DNA of 64,000 nucleotides from Flavobacterium johnsoniae. Lineage in GTDB: Bacteria > Bacteroidota > Bacteroidia > Flavobacteriales > Flavobacteriaceae. A program made the translations under genes and the position numbers. The stretch is from assembly GCF_001879205.1 (NCBI RefSeq), contig NZ_MLFK01000010.1:372001-436000 (forward strand), written 5' to 3'. Positions 8,299 to 17,923 of this stretch are shown here, in pieces. The notes beneath the pieces were generated by a model. That model searched no databases. It was not told where the DNA came from and worked only from the letters and a program-made list of their open reading frames with translations. Position 1 is the first letter of the stretch; each line of letters starts with the position of its first letter.

Positions 8299-9591
8299 TT
8301 ACTTGGCCTCTACCTTAATTTTAGCAGAAAGCTGTTTTGCTAAAGTTGTTACGTAAGTTGTAAAATAAGCAGAATCTTTAAAGTTTTTATCGGCACTTAA
8401 TTCCCAGCCGGCAATTGGATAATAACTTACTTCCTCATTATTTTTTACCGAAACTTTTATTAAATAGGAATCTGTCAGCTGGCCTGTTTTTGGTGCTTCT
8501 ATATAGCCTTTGTAGACATTTTTTGGAATAATTACCGCTGTACCCAAAATCCATTGGCGCTCGTAGGTCAATTTATCATGCTGAATAAAACAAACGAAAT
8601 CACCTGAATCAATAACCTGCAGCGGATTTTGATTGTTCAGGTTTGAAAGTGTGATCAATAAAGTATCGTTTCCTTTTAAACCATTTACCGAAACGGTGTT
8701 TTTATAACCGTACATGCCCGGCCATATTGACGCTGTTTCCTGTGCCTGATATTTATTTCCAGCCGCTTCCCAATTTTGATAGTTGTAGTGCAAAACCGAA
8801 TTTACCGGTCCTTCGCTTACGATTTTAAAAGTCGTTTTTTCGATATTATTTATCGTGTCGTTTCCAAGAATCCCAAGTCGGTTTACTTTATTATTTTCTG
8901 TTAATAAAGCAAAACCGCCCAACCCGGCAGAATTTCCAACAGGAAAAATATCCCTTCCCCAATCGTGCATTACGTGGTAATTGTCTTCGACTGCGCCTTT
9001 GTCATTTATCCCTACATCTTCCGGCGTAATTCCGAGTGTTTTTTTACCAAAAACATCTTTGCAGTTTCTTCCGTCTAAATAATGTCTGAAACCTACTTTA
9101 TCATTTTCCCAGGTTGGACCATCAGTTTGGTATTTTTGGTAACCCAATTTTTTATGAACCTGATTCGCCAGTAAAACTTCCTGCGTATCAGGATGAACAG
9201 GCAGGTTTTTGCCTTCTCTTTTTCCAAATCTCGCACTGGTTTTTACAGGGAATTTAGGATCAGTGTTGGACCAGTTTAGTGCTGCTTTCTTTTCTTCTTT
9301 TGGAGAAAAATCTGTTACCAGAAACAATTCGTCCCATTTTCCATCGCCATCCAAATCATTTACCTGCGCCGGAATTGTATCGTTTTTATAAATTAAGATC
9401 GGGTACTTTCCTAAATCTTTATTTAAAGAAAGCTGCGTTCTTTTTATTGCAACGGCTTTCTGAGACAGTTCTAAATTGGAGGTGTTTTTTAAAACAATTG
9501 TATTTCCTGCTGTTTTTTTCTGCGCATTACAATTGGCAAAAACCAAAATAGAAAATGCAATTGGGGCGTAAAGTTTGATTGTACTCTTCAT
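8299..9591 (-). CDS. DUF4861 domain protein (pectin-locus exported protein)
   Basis: This 430-residue exported protein has an N-terminal signal ending FANCNAQ, either a type I site after AQ or an atypical lipobox at Cys20. The body contains a short calcium-loop-like motif (DLDGDGKWDELF) and a conserved stretch around HYLDGRNCKDVFGK and HDWGRDIFPVGN. I recognise this as the DUF4861 type, recurrent in Bacteroidota and soil-bacterial pectin loci; its reaction is not known to me. It sits between rhamnose mutarotase and GH28 in one minus-strand unit, with a 37-bp gap upstream and 132 bp downstream. Confidence 0.75.
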   Translation of the reverse strand: MKSTIKLYAPIAFSILVFANCNAQKKTAGNTIVLKNTSNLELSQKAVAIKRTQLSLNKDLGKYPILIYKNDTIPAQVNDLDGDGKWDELFLVTDFSPKEEKKAALNWSNTDPKFPVKTSARFGKREGKNLPVHPDTQEVLLANQVHKKLGYQKYQTDGPTWENDKVGFRHYLDGRNCKDVFGKKTLGITPEDVGINDKGAVEDNYHVMHDWGRDIFPVGNSAGLGGFALLTENNKVNRLGILGNDTINNIEKTTFKIVSEGPVNSVLHYNYQNWEAAGNKYQAQETASIWPGMYGYKNTVSVNGLKGNDTLLITLSNLNNQNPLQVIDSGDFVCFIQHDKLTYERQWILGTAVIIPKNVYKGYIEAPKTGQLTDSYLIKVSVKNNEEVSYYPIAGWELSADKNFKDSAYFTTYVTTLAKQLSAKIKVEAK

Positions 9592-9628
9592 TATTTATTA
9601 CTTTTTTATTGAAAAACAATTTAATCAT

Positions 9629-9952
9629 TTAATCCAAATGAAAAACCTCTTTGAGCGAATTTGTTTTGGGCGAATTATCCGGATTTGTTTCCATAATATC
9701 CGCCATAAAATTCCACCATTTTCTCATAAGCGGATGGCTCGAAAGCTCTGAACGGTCAAATTCAAGACTTAATTTTTGAACGCCAAAAAGCACCCCGGTT
9801 TGTTCATCCAGAAAAATTGAATAATCCTGAATCCCGCTTTCTGAAAGCAACGCTGTAAGCTCTGGCCAGATTTGTTCATGCCTTATTTTATATTCGGTTT
9901 CAAAACCTGGTTTTAATTTCATTGTAAAAGCATTTCTAAATGTATTTTTCAT
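9629..9952 (-). CDS. rhaM: L-rhamnose mutarotase
   Basis: The 107-residue protein matches the RhaM family: KPGFETEYKIRHEQIWPEL, then GIQDYSIFLDEQTGVLFG, then a WW pair in MRKWWNFMADIM. RhaM interconverts the alpha and beta anomers of L-rhamnose, the sugar released here by the GH106 enzyme. There is no signal peptide, so it acts in the cytoplasm while its neighbours are exported. It lies 10 bp downstream of the GH43/GH117-like gene in the same operon. No other rhamnose catabolic gene is in the window. Confidence 0.93.
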   Translation of the reverse strand: MKNTFRNAFTMKLKPGFETEYKIRHEQIWPELTALLSESGIQDYSIFLDEQTGVLFGVQKLSLEFDRSELSSHPLMRKWWNFMADIMETNPDNSPKTNSLKEVFHLD

Positions 9953-9962
9953 CTTTTCACTT

Positions 9963-11033
9963 TTAAATTATCTTAAAAATAAAGGCTGAAGAAGTTTCGT
10001 ATTTTCCACCCTGCGAAGCGGTGAACAAATATGTCGCTTTTCCATTTTGAAATAATAGCTGCGGGCGTTCGGCACGTCCGTAACGGTTTAAATGTTTTGG
10101 AGCTTCGGGCTGTTTAATGTATTTATTTAAAGGCTGATAGGAAACCTGCGGATCATTCCAGTGAATTCCATCATCAGAATCCATATAAAGACCATAATCC
10201 ATTCCAAAAACTCCCATGTCTCGGGCAAGCATTTTGAATTTTTTATTTTCATACCAGACAAAAGCATCTTCACATTGCTTGTTATCTCCGAGTTTTGAAA
10301 AATCAATCAGCGGATTGTCAGGATGTTTGATGTAAGGTCCTTTAAGTGACTTGGAAATTGCCAATCCGTATTTTCTGTTTCCTTTAATGGGAAATTTTGG
10401 GTGTACGTAATTTTCTGTATCTAATGATTTATAATACAGCCAGTATTCTCCGTTTGGATGTTTTAAAAAGGACGGATTTGTGGTTAATAAATCATCCCAG
10501 GAACCCGGCTCTCCAGGCAGTAATAAAGGCTGATCCGGTCTTTCCCACGGCCCGTAAAGTGAATCTGAAACCGCTAAACCAATGCGCTTTGTATCCATTT
10601 TTCCGTTAGAATTCCCCATGAAAAAAAGCGCATATTTACCGTCTACAAAATGAATACTTGGATTATGGCAGGTTGTCGCATCCCAGAAACCTTCGCCTCT
10701 TGGAGCTAAAATGGTACTAACATATTCGTACGGCCCCTCTGGTTTATCGGCAACGGCATGGGCAATTTCTGAACCGTTGATCCAGCCGCTCATGCTTTTT
10801 GATTTTTTCCATCTCGAAAAAAACACATGAATTTTTCCATCAGGTCCTTCAATTGGACTGTTGCACCAAACATAATAATCTTCAAACTCTAAAGCGCGCC
10901 CAACTGGTCGAAGTTTTTTTTCGAAATCAGATAATTTGGGATCGTCTAAAAAGTTTATGGCTTTCGCCGAAAACGGAAGACACAAAGCCATAACAGCAAG
11001 AGAATTCCCTATAATAAATTGTCTTCGATTCAT
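9963..11033 (-). CDS. GH43/GH117-like five-bladed beta-propeller glycosidase
   Basis: Two starts are possible: 11072, or the ATG at 11033 giving MNRRQFIIGNSLAVMALCLP, a twin-arginine-like export signal that I prefer. The mature part has repeated propeller-blade motifs: DGKIHVFFSRWKK, DATTCHNPSIHFVDGKYALF, TNPSFLKHPNGEYWLYYKSL and QCEDAFVWYENKKFKMLARD. Acidic residues at blade starts are consistent with the GH43/GH117 fold, whose members release arabinose, galactose or xylose from side chains. The exact family cannot be settled by eye. It lies between the SASA esterase and rhaM. Confidence 0.6.
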   Translation of the reverse strand: MNRRQFIIGNSLAVMALCLPFSAKAINFLDDPKLSDFEKKLRPVGRALEFEDYYVWCNSPIEGPDGKIHVFFSRWKKSKSMSGWINGSEIAHAVADKPEGPYEYVSTILAPRGEGFWDATTCHNPSIHFVDGKYALFFMGNSNGKMDTKRIGLAVSDSLYGPWERPDQPLLLPGEPGSWDDLLTTNPSFLKHPNGEYWLYYKSLDTENYVHPKFPIKGNRKYGLAISKSLKGPYIKHPDNPLIDFSKLGDNKQCEDAFVWYENKKFKMLARDMGVFGMDYGLYMDSDDGIHWNDPQVSYQPLNKYIKQPEAPKHLNRYGRAERPQLLFQNGKATYLFTASQGGKYETSSAFIFKII

Positions 11034-11117
11034 TTTTTTATTATTCTGATTTTTTTTTGCCGCAGATTTCAATGATTAATCTTTTTAATCTTTGCACTCT
11101 GTGGCTAAAACACTCCA

Positions 11118-12650
11118 TTATTTTTTATCTGCTTTAATTTCCCAGTTATCGGTCCTGAAAGGCGACGCTGGTAAATTTTCATTGTTAAATAAATTAGGTT
11201 CCGGAACGGCTTTCCATGCAAAACGTACGGCAGTGGGTTCTTTTACTTTTGAAGAAGAAACTACAACTGTTTTTCCGTCAATTTTGGCATCTGCGGGATA
11301 AAAAATCTGATCTTCGCCTGCAATTTCAAATTCTTTTAAAACATCACCGGTTTTCTTTAAACCTGAATCAGCGTAATCAAAAAACAATTGTGCTTTTTGT
11401 TTCTTTATTTTCATCTCTTTAAAAATAGGCCCGGAATAAACGAGTTTATTTTCGCCATAAGTTTTGGCACGGGCTATTAAAGCCAATCTATAACCAACAG
11501 TCTGCTTATCGATTGGGTGGATGTTCTGCGCATCTCCAACATCTGTGGTAACGACCATACCGCTGTTTGGAATTGTTTGCAGCGACATTAACTGTGCTTC
11601 CCTAATTTCGGCATTCTGTCCTTTATGCGGTGTAATCTGAACGTAATAGAAAGGAAATTCGCCCTGCTTCCATTCGTCTCTCCAGCTTTTAACCATTGCA
11701 GGAAATAAACTTCTGTACAAAAATGCTTTTCCTGAATTACTTTCGCCCTGATACCAGATTGCACCTTTTATGGTATAATTTACCAGCGGATGAAGCATGG
11801 CATTATACAAAACATACGAGGTTTTGTTGGGCTCTTTTTTAGGCTTTTTTAACTGGCCTTTTGGTGCGTTTGCGGCGCTTGCAATTCGTTCGTTAGTTAA
11901 AGCCAGGTAATAGGCTTCGAGTTTTTCCTGATATATTTTTTCATTTTTGGCATCTTCCTGAAGAATAGGCAGAAAAGCCGTTTCTTCTTCTAAAATATTC
12001 TGAGCTGTCCAAGCTTCGGCTTTTGTGCCTCCCCAAGATGTGGATATTAAACCGATTGGGACATTTAATTTTTGATATAAATCCCGTCCGAAGAAATAGG
12101 CAACGGCGGAGAATGTTTTGATGGTTTCCGGCGTGCAGATTTTCCAGTTTCCTGAAACATCTTCGAGCGGTTTTGGAGATGCATTGAGCGCCACCGTAAA
12201 CAATCTGATATTAGGGAACGAAGCATTTTTTACTTCTTCTTCATAATTTTTAACTCCGGTTTTCCAGGTTCCGTCTTCTTTTCCAACAGGAAAAAACATA
12301 TTTGACTGTCCGGAACAAAGCCATACTTCGCCAATTAAAATATTTTTGAGAACAATTTTATTGGAAGCGCTGATTGTAATGTCGTAGTTTTTATCGCTTC
12401 CGCCGGGTGTACTGACTGCAGTTTTCCAGTTTCCTTCTGCATCGGCCGTAACTTCAACAGCAGCATCTGACCATCCTAAACTAATATTGACTTTTTCGTT
12501 TGGAGAAGCCCATCCCCATAAATTGACTTTGGCATTCTGCTGTAAAACCATGTTATCTCCAACCAGGGCTGGTAGTTTTACCTGTGCTGAAACAGAAAAT
12601 TTTACACTTAAAACTAAAAAAAGCAACAGTAATTTTTTTGAGTAAATCAT
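11118..12650 (-). CDS. SASA-domain (sialate O-acetylesterase-like) carbohydrate esterase
   Basis: The 510-residue protein has a signal peptide ending SVSAQ. After a small beta domain comes the SGNH-type SASA region: EVWLCSGQSNM with the nucleophile Ser116, SWGGTKAEAW, GAIWYQGESNSG, and a C-terminal Asp-x-x-His region around GDAQNIHPIDKQTVG. Family members remove acetyl esters from sialic acid or plant polysaccharides; here pectin acetyl groups are likely. It is the first gene after the SusD terminator and has its own operator-like motif 51-70 bp upstream, so it starts a new transcription unit. Confidence 0.85.
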   Translation of the reverse strand: MIYSKKLLLLFLVLSVKFSVSAQVKLPALVGDNMVLQQNAKVNLWGWASPNEKVNISLGWSDAAVEVTADAEGNWKTAVSTPGGSDKNYDITISASNKIVLKNILIGEVWLCSGQSNMFFPVGKEDGTWKTGVKNYEEEVKNASFPNIRLFTVALNASPKPLEDVSGNWKICTPETIKTFSAVAYFFGRDLYQKLNVPIGLISTSWGGTKAEAWTAQNILEEETAFLPILQEDAKNEKIYQEKLEAYYLALTNERIASAANAPKGQLKKPKKEPNKTSYVLYNAMLHPLVNYTIKGAIWYQGESNSGKAFLYRSLFPAMVKSWRDEWKQGEFPFYYVQITPHKGQNAEIREAQLMSLQTIPNSGMVVTTDVGDAQNIHPIDKQTVGYRLALIARAKTYGENKLVYSGPIFKEMKIKKQKAQLFFDYADSGLKKTGDVLKEFEIAGEDQIFYPADAKIDGKTVVVSSSKVKEPTAVRFAWKAVPEPNLFNNENLPASPFRTDNWEIKADKK

Positions 12651-12700
12651 TGGATTTGATTTTTAAGTACACTTTAAATTTAAAATAGTTAAACAAGTCC

Positions 12701-12720
12701 GGCATCCTGTGCTTTCCTGT
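12701..12720 (-). promoter_or_regulatory. Operator-like motif upstream of the SASA esterase unit
   Basis: GGCATCCTGT is followed directly by GCTTTCCTGT, two CCTG cores exactly 10 bp apart, as at 17555-17574. The pair lies between the SusD terminator and the SASA start, in the orientation that reads ACAGGA toward the gene. It supports a separate promoter for the 12650-6841 unit. Confidence 0.6.
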
Positions 12721-12741
12721 TTATGCTAAAATACAAAAATG

Positions 12742-12769
12742 AAAAAAAAGCTGTCTGAAAAGACAGCTT
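12742..12769 (-). terminator. Rho-independent terminator after SusD
   Basis: On the minus strand, AAGCTGTCT pairs with AGACAGCTT around a 4-base loop and is followed by a run of eight T (the A-run at 12742-12749 on the plus strand). It is 40 bp past the SusD stop. Confidence 0.9.
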
Positions 12770-12808
12770 CTTTCAAAACAAAAAATAAAATTTGGGGGCA
12801 AAAAATTA

Positions 12809-14344
12809 TTAATCGTAACCAAGGTTTTGATCGTAAAGTCCTGGAACTGCAAGAATTTCTGATAAAGGAATCGGATATAACAATGCATTGTTATCAATAG
12901 TTCTGATTCTGTTTTCAGTATCTTCGGCTGCTTTCCAGGCATTCATAATCGTTACTGCTTTTCCTGATCTGATTAAATCAAACCATCTTGTTCCTTCTGC
13001 AAAAAATTCTTTTCTTCTTTCTTCAAATAATTGATCCAGTGTAATATTGGCAGCGTTTGCCGCAACTCCGGCTCTTGTTCTTACTTTATTCACGATATCA
13101 TCGACTTCTGCCTGAGAACCTCCTCCGCCATGAAGCGTACATTCTGCCATAAGCATTAATACATCTGTATAGCGTGTAATCATAAAATCTACTCCCCAGT
13201 CTTCGCGGCCGTTTCCGTATCTCGCCGGATCTATATATTTTTTGAAAACCGGAAGCGTATAACTTCCTTTGTAAGTTCCTGTTGCCACAGTATAACTTGT
13301 CGCGATTCCGTAAATCTTTCTTTTATCTGCGGCTGCAAACAAATTCATGAAGCCTGTTGAAATTGGTCTTGCTTCTAAAGCTCCCTGTGCTGATAAGTTT
13401 ACAGAGGCAAAATAAGGCTCATAGCCAAGTTCTACCATAAAGTTTCCGCCTATTGGAGTTGAAATATTTTGTGTGTACGGAATAGTCAGAACGTTTTCTT
13501 TGTTAGCATTTCCTTCTGTTTTAAAAATCGGTTCGTAATCTGTGCCAAAAGCATATAATCCGCTTAATTTAATATCGTTTAATTCTTTATAGGCTTTATC
13601 CCATTCGTTTAATCCCAGCATGGCGCCGTCTATTCCGTAAGTAGGGCTTGAACGCGTCATGTATACCAATCCTAATAATGCTTTGGCTCCGTATTTGGTT
13701 ACACGTCCAAAATTTGCATTATCATAAGATGGTGCAAGATCCGGAATAGCCAGTTCTAAATCAGAAATAATCAATTTGTAAACATCGGCTACAGCAGTTC
13801 TAGGTACTTTTGCCGCTTCCTGTGCTGTCATTGTTCTGTCGATTAGAGGCACTCTTCCAAACCATCTAATTAAATCAAAATAGCAGAATGCTCTTAGAAA
13901 ACGAGCCTCGGCTGCCATTGCTGTTTTATCTGCCGGATTTGTAAAAATTGCATCTCCTTTTTCAGCTATTTTTTCTAATAACTGATTCGCTTTATAAATT
14001 GCATTATAATTGGTCATATAGGCTTCTTTCACATAAGTGTTAGAGCTTATAGAGGTATAAAAACTGTTAATGCCTTCCCAGTCTCTTGATGCAGTAGTAG
14101 TTGCCATCAAATTATCAGATCTGGTTTCGCTTAAATTCATTAATCTGTTGGCATAACCGTATACACTTGCTCCGTGAAAAGCTACAGAATACGTTGCATT
14201 TCTTGCCTGCGCAAAATCGCCGGGAGTTGCATAAAAGTTCTCAATTGTTCCCTGAGACAAAGGCAGCTGTGTCAGCTCGTCTGTACAGGATGACTGTGCA
14301 AATAATAATAAAGCACCTGCCGCTATGAAGATATATTTTTTCAT
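12809..14344 (-). CDS. SusD/RagB-family outer-membrane glycan-binding lipoprotein
   Basis: The 511-residue protein begins with a lipoprotein signal (MKKYIFIAAGALLLFAQSSC) and the usual TDELTQLPLSQ start of SusD proteins. TPR-like helices follow (AEARFLRAFCYFDLIRWFGRVPL), and the end has the family's FAEGTRWFDLIRSGK and LLYPIPLSEI motifs. SusD lipoproteins sit over the SusC barrel and capture oligosaccharides on the surface. It lies 6 bp downstream of the susC-like gene and is closed by a strong terminator. The ligand is inferred to be rhamnogalacturonan fragments from the neighbouring enzymes. Confidence 0.95.
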   Translation of the reverse strand: MKKYIFIAAGALLLFAQSSCTDELTQLPLSQGTIENFYATPGDFAQARNATYSVAFHGASVYGYANRLMNLSETRSDNLMATTTASRDWEGINSFYTSISSNTYVKEAYMTNYNAIYKANQLLEKIAEKGDAIFTNPADKTAMAAEARFLRAFCYFDLIRWFGRVPLIDRTMTAQEAAKVPRTAVADVYKLIISDLELAIPDLAPSYDNANFGRVTKYGAKALLGLVYMTRSSPTYGIDGAMLGLNEWDKAYKELNDIKLSGLYAFGTDYEPIFKTEGNANKENVLTIPYTQNISTPIGGNFMVELGYEPYFASVNLSAQGALEARPISTGFMNLFAAADKRKIYGIATSYTVATGTYKGSYTLPVFKKYIDPARYGNGREDWGVDFMITRYTDVLMLMAECTLHGGGGSQAEVDDIVNKVRTRAGVAANAANITLDQLFEERRKEFFAEGTRWFDLIRSGKAVTIMNAWKAAEDTENRIRTIDNNALLYPIPLSEILAVPGLYDQNLGYD

Positions 14345-14350
14345 TTTCTT

Positions 14351-17300
14351 TTAATTAAAATTAATGTTAAGCCCTATCACTAAAGATTTTGCCAAAGGCG
14401 CTCCGCCATAATCAACCGGAACAGAAAAATCGCTGTTTGAACTTCCTGAAGTATTTACGGCTTCCGGATTGAAACCTACTTTGTATTTATTCCAGTAGAA
14501 CCAGTTTTCGCCCGTTACATATAATCTTGCATTGTCAATTCTGGTAATTCCTTTAAGTGCCTGTTTTAAATTATACCCGATAGAAATACTTCTGATACTT
14601 ACATAATCAGATGAGTACAGCCAGTCAGAGTTTGCCTGATATCCAAATGAAGTTCTCCAGTTTCCTCTTACTGCAGGATCAACGTTTAATGAATTTTCTA
14701 CAGACCCCATTCCGGTACGGTCAATAGCACGGCCGGTTAATCCGTAAACGGTGCCTCCATTTTGTCCCTGAACCAGCACATTCAAATCAAAATCTTTGTA
14801 TTTGAAGGTATTAGTGATTCCCCAAGTGTATTTTGGAGTTGGATTTCCTAAGTCTACACGGTCATCTGAATTGATTTTTTTATCTCCATTCTGATCAATA
14901 TATCTTGGATCTCCCAAAACCAGTTTATTTCCGCCGATTGTAGTCCCGCCTGCATCAATATCTGCTTGTGTTATAACACCGTTTTGTTTTAATCCAAAGA
15001 TTGTATACATCGGTTTTCCAACTTCCAGTTTTACAAACGGAACACCGCCGTCGTAAGCATTACTGATTTCTATTTTAGACTGATCCGGACCTAATGCCAT
15101 TACTTTATTTTCGTTATGGCTTATGTTTGCAGAAGTTCTCCATTCAAAAGTTGGAGTTTTAACGTTTAGAGAGTTCAGTTCAAATTCCCATCCCTGATTC
15201 TGCACTTCTCCAATATTGGTTAAATAAGTTGGAAAACCAGAGTCTCCGGGTACCGGAACTCTCAATAGTAATTCACTGTTATTTTTTCTGTACAATTCGA
15301 ATGTTCCAGTCAGCCTGTTTTTTATTATACCGAAATCCAGTCCAAAATCAATACTTTTCGATTCTTCCCAGTGCAGTGAAGGATTTGGTATCGAAGCAGC
15401 GCCCTGACCAATCGCCACAGCACCTCCAATTGAGTAATTGAATGTTCCAAGTGTTGCATACTGGGCATAACTTCCAATATTATTACTTCCGTTTATACCG
15501 GTGCTGGCTCTTAATTTTAATTCTGTTAACCAATCTGCATTCTGCAGAAAAGCTTCCTGTTTTAATCGCCATCCTAATGAAAGAGATGAAAAAGTTCCCC
15601 ATCTTCTCTCAGAACCAAATTTTGAAGAACCGTCACGTCTTATACTTGCTGCCAGAATATATTTTTCCTTGAAGTTGTATTGAATACGGGAAAAATAAGA
15701 AAGTAATGTGTTTTTTTCAGCATTAGTAGAACCAATAGATCCCGCAGGCAGCGTTTCGATAGTTGAACTATTATAGAGCGCCCCTGATGACATGGTAGAT
15801 CTGGTAATTTCATACGAGTTAAACGACTCTCCTACAAGCAGGTTTACACCGTGGCTTCCAAAAGTTTTATCAAAAGTCAGCGTATTTTCATTTACAATAT
15901 TTTGTCTTCTGTAAGTATTGTAAGCACCCCTGATACTTGCAATTACATCATTTGGCGTATAACTTTCATTAACATTATCTGAATTATCAAAGTTGATGGT
16001 GCTTTTTAAAGTAAAGCTTTTAGCAAATTGATAACTGGCATATCCCGAGATTAAATTTCTGTACATTGAATTTCTTCCGGTTCTTGCCAGAGCATTCAGC
16101 ATATTAGTTGTACTTGAACCCCATGCATAACGAGTGGTGTATTTTTCTCCCGCTGCATTTGAAGCACTTTCAAAAACAGGAGTTGCTGTCAGGGCTTTAA
16201 ACAAAGTATTGTCTTTTCCTTCTACTCCCGGATCATTTTTAATCGAGTAAGACGGAGCTAAATTGATTCCCATTTTAAAGTTTTCCGACAATTTAACATC
16301 AACATTTGCTCTTGCAGAAAACAAAGTGTAATCAGTCCCGATGATGTATCCCGTATTTTTTTGATAGTTGGCCGAAACATAGTAATTCACCGCATCTGTA
16401 GCTCCGGAAGCTGTTAACTGATAATTACTGAACTCACCGGTGCGAAAAACTTTATCCTGCCAGTCAATGTAATCCAGTCCAGGATGTCCCGGCATATCCC
16501 ATCTGTCATCATGCAGATAAGTATAATATCTTGAATTGGCTGTTGTAAGAGGTGCCGATGGGTTAACCGCATTATAAGCTGCTATTCTCTCAGCTGTCGT
16601 CTGTGTTGCAGACGCTCCCGCAATTCCGGAACCAACCCATTGCGAATCGATCATGGTTTTGGCACGATCAATCCATCCCTGAGCAGAAAGCATATCAACT
16701 CTGTTTGCTTCTTTATTAACACCGCCGTATGTATTAAAAGTAAATTTCGGCTTTCCTTTTTTACCTTTTTTTGTTGTAATGATTACTACCCCATTCGATG
16801 CTCTGGAACCATAAATCGCTGCTGCAGAAGCATCTTTCAATACTTCAATCGAAGCTACATCATTAGGGTTCATATTGTCCAGCGGGCTTCCGTTTGCAAA
16901 TGCACCGTTACTGTTTGATCCTTCGGTATAAATTGGAAATCCGTCAATAACATACAAAGGTTCATTTCCGGCGGTAATAGAACCGGCTCCCCTGATTTCT
17001 ATACTGAAAGGCTGTCCCGGCAGACCTGTAGTTTGTTTTACACGAACTCCGGCAACCTGTCCTATAAGTCCCTGATCGATCCTTGAAATAGGACGTTCTG
17101 TAAAACTTTCTGTTTTTATTCCTGAAATTGCTCCTGATGTGAGCTTTTTCTTCTGTGTTCCGTAACCTATTACCACCACTTCATTCAGGTTAGCACTTTC
17201 GGCATCCAGCGAAATATTATAACTCGCTGCTGCACCAATTTTTATTTCCTGCTTTACAAATCCCACAAACGAGAAAATTAATGTTTCTCCGGGTGCAGCT

Positions 17301-17494
17301 GAAATACTGTATTTTCCATCAAAATCAGTACTGGCAGATCTGTTGGTTCCCTTGACAATTACGTTCACTCCCGGTATTGATAATTTCGCCGGATCAGTAA
17401 CGGTTCCTGTAACCGTTTTTTCTTGCGCATAGCCTGATGTGTACGCAAGTACCACAAAGGCCATTAGCAGCAAAAGATTAAGCTTGTTTTTCAT
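14351..17494 (-). CDS. SusC/RagA-family TonB-linked outer-membrane transporter
   Basis: The 1047-residue protein has a signal peptide ending GYAQ, an N-terminal carboxypeptidase-like domain (VTGTVTDPAKLSIPGVNVIV), a TonB-dependent plug starting at LNEVVVIGYGTQKKK with ASAAAIYGSRASNGVVIITTKKG, and a long beta barrel. It imports oligosaccharides across the outer membrane using TonB energy, together with the SusD partner directly downstream. It diverges from the GH106 gene, and the spacer carries two copies of the paired operator motif. Confidence 0.96.
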   Translation of the reverse strand: MKNKLNLLLLMAFVVLAYTSGYAQEKTVTGTVTDPAKLSIPGVNVIVKGTNRSASTDFDGKYSISAAPGETLIFSFVGFVKQEIKIGAAASYNISLDAESANLNEVVVIGYGTQKKKLTSGAISGIKTESFTERPISRIDQGLIGQVAGVRVKQTTGLPGQPFSIEIRGAGSITAGNEPLYVIDGFPIYTEGSNSNGAFANGSPLDNMNPNDVASIEVLKDASAAAIYGSRASNGVVIITTKKGKKGKPKFTFNTYGGVNKEANRVDMLSAQGWIDRAKTMIDSQWVGSGIAGASATQTTAERIAAYNAVNPSAPLTTANSRYYTYLHDDRWDMPGHPGLDYIDWQDKVFRTGEFSNYQLTASGATDAVNYYVSANYQKNTGYIIGTDYTLFSARANVDVKLSENFKMGINLAPSYSIKNDPGVEGKDNTLFKALTATPVFESASNAAGEKYTTRYAWGSSTTNMLNALARTGRNSMYRNLISGYASYQFAKSFTLKSTINFDNSDNVNESYTPNDVIASIRGAYNTYRRQNIVNENTLTFDKTFGSHGVNLLVGESFNSYEITRSTMSSGALYNSSTIETLPAGSIGSTNAEKNTLLSYFSRIQYNFKEKYILAASIRRDGSSKFGSERRWGTFSSLSLGWRLKQEAFLQNADWLTELKLRASTGINGSNNIGSYAQYATLGTFNYSIGGAVAIGQGAASIPNPSLHWEESKSIDFGLDFGIIKNRLTGTFELYRKNNSELLLRVPVPGDSGFPTYLTNIGEVQNQGWEFELNSLNVKTPTFEWRTSANISHNENKVMALGPDQSKIEISNAYDGGVPFVKLEVGKPMYTIFGLKQNGVITQADIDAGGTTIGGNKLVLGDPRYIDQNGDKKINSDDRVDLGNPTPKYTWGITNTFKYKDFDLNVLVQGQNGGTVYGLTGRAIDRTGMGSVENSLNVDPAVRGNWRTSFGYQANSDWLYSSDYVSIRSISIGYNLKQALKGITRIDNARLYVTGENWFYWNKYKVGFNPEAVNTSGSSNSDFSVPVDYGGAPLAKSLVIGLNINFN

Positions 17495-17554
17495 AAAAGT
17501 TCAATTTGGTTAGTTAATTAGTTCAAACCAAATTTATTTAGAAGCACTTTCCGC

Positions 17555-17820
17555 AGTATCCTGTAGTATCCTGTTAGCTTTCAAGATATTATAATTTTAT
17601 TTAAGTTTACTTTAACAGAAAACACGCACAACTGCTTGATTTACAACTCTTAATTCATTGCGAAATTCAAAAATATATTTTTAAAAATTTTAGTAATTTA
17701 TTTTTTTACATTTCATATTTATTTTGCTAAAAAAATATCAAATACTAATATATGCAAGAGATATACTGACAATTTAATTTTTTAAAATATTTTATAAAAA
17801 CAGGACGCTACAGGATAGCA
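17555..17820. promoter_or_regulatory. Paired operator-like motifs between SusC and GH106 (spacer 17495-17923)
   Basis: AGTATCCTGT occurs twice in exact tandem at 17555-17574, about 60-80 bp upstream of the SusC start. On the other side ACAGGACGCT and ACAGGATAGC stand in tandem at 17800-17819, about 105 bp upstream of the GH106 start. The two pairs face opposite ways, so each reads ACAGGA toward its own gene. The 10-bp period would place both half-sites on one face of the helix, as for a dimer or a two-HTH regulator. The rest of the 429-bp spacer is AT-rich. Confidence 0.7.
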
Positions 17821-17923
17821 TTTTAATGCACTGCTCCTACTTTTACCTTATTGCGAGACAATTTCTCAAATTAAAAAATAAGAAATAAGCTCTGTTTTAT
17901 AAAGTTAAATCCATGAATAAATA

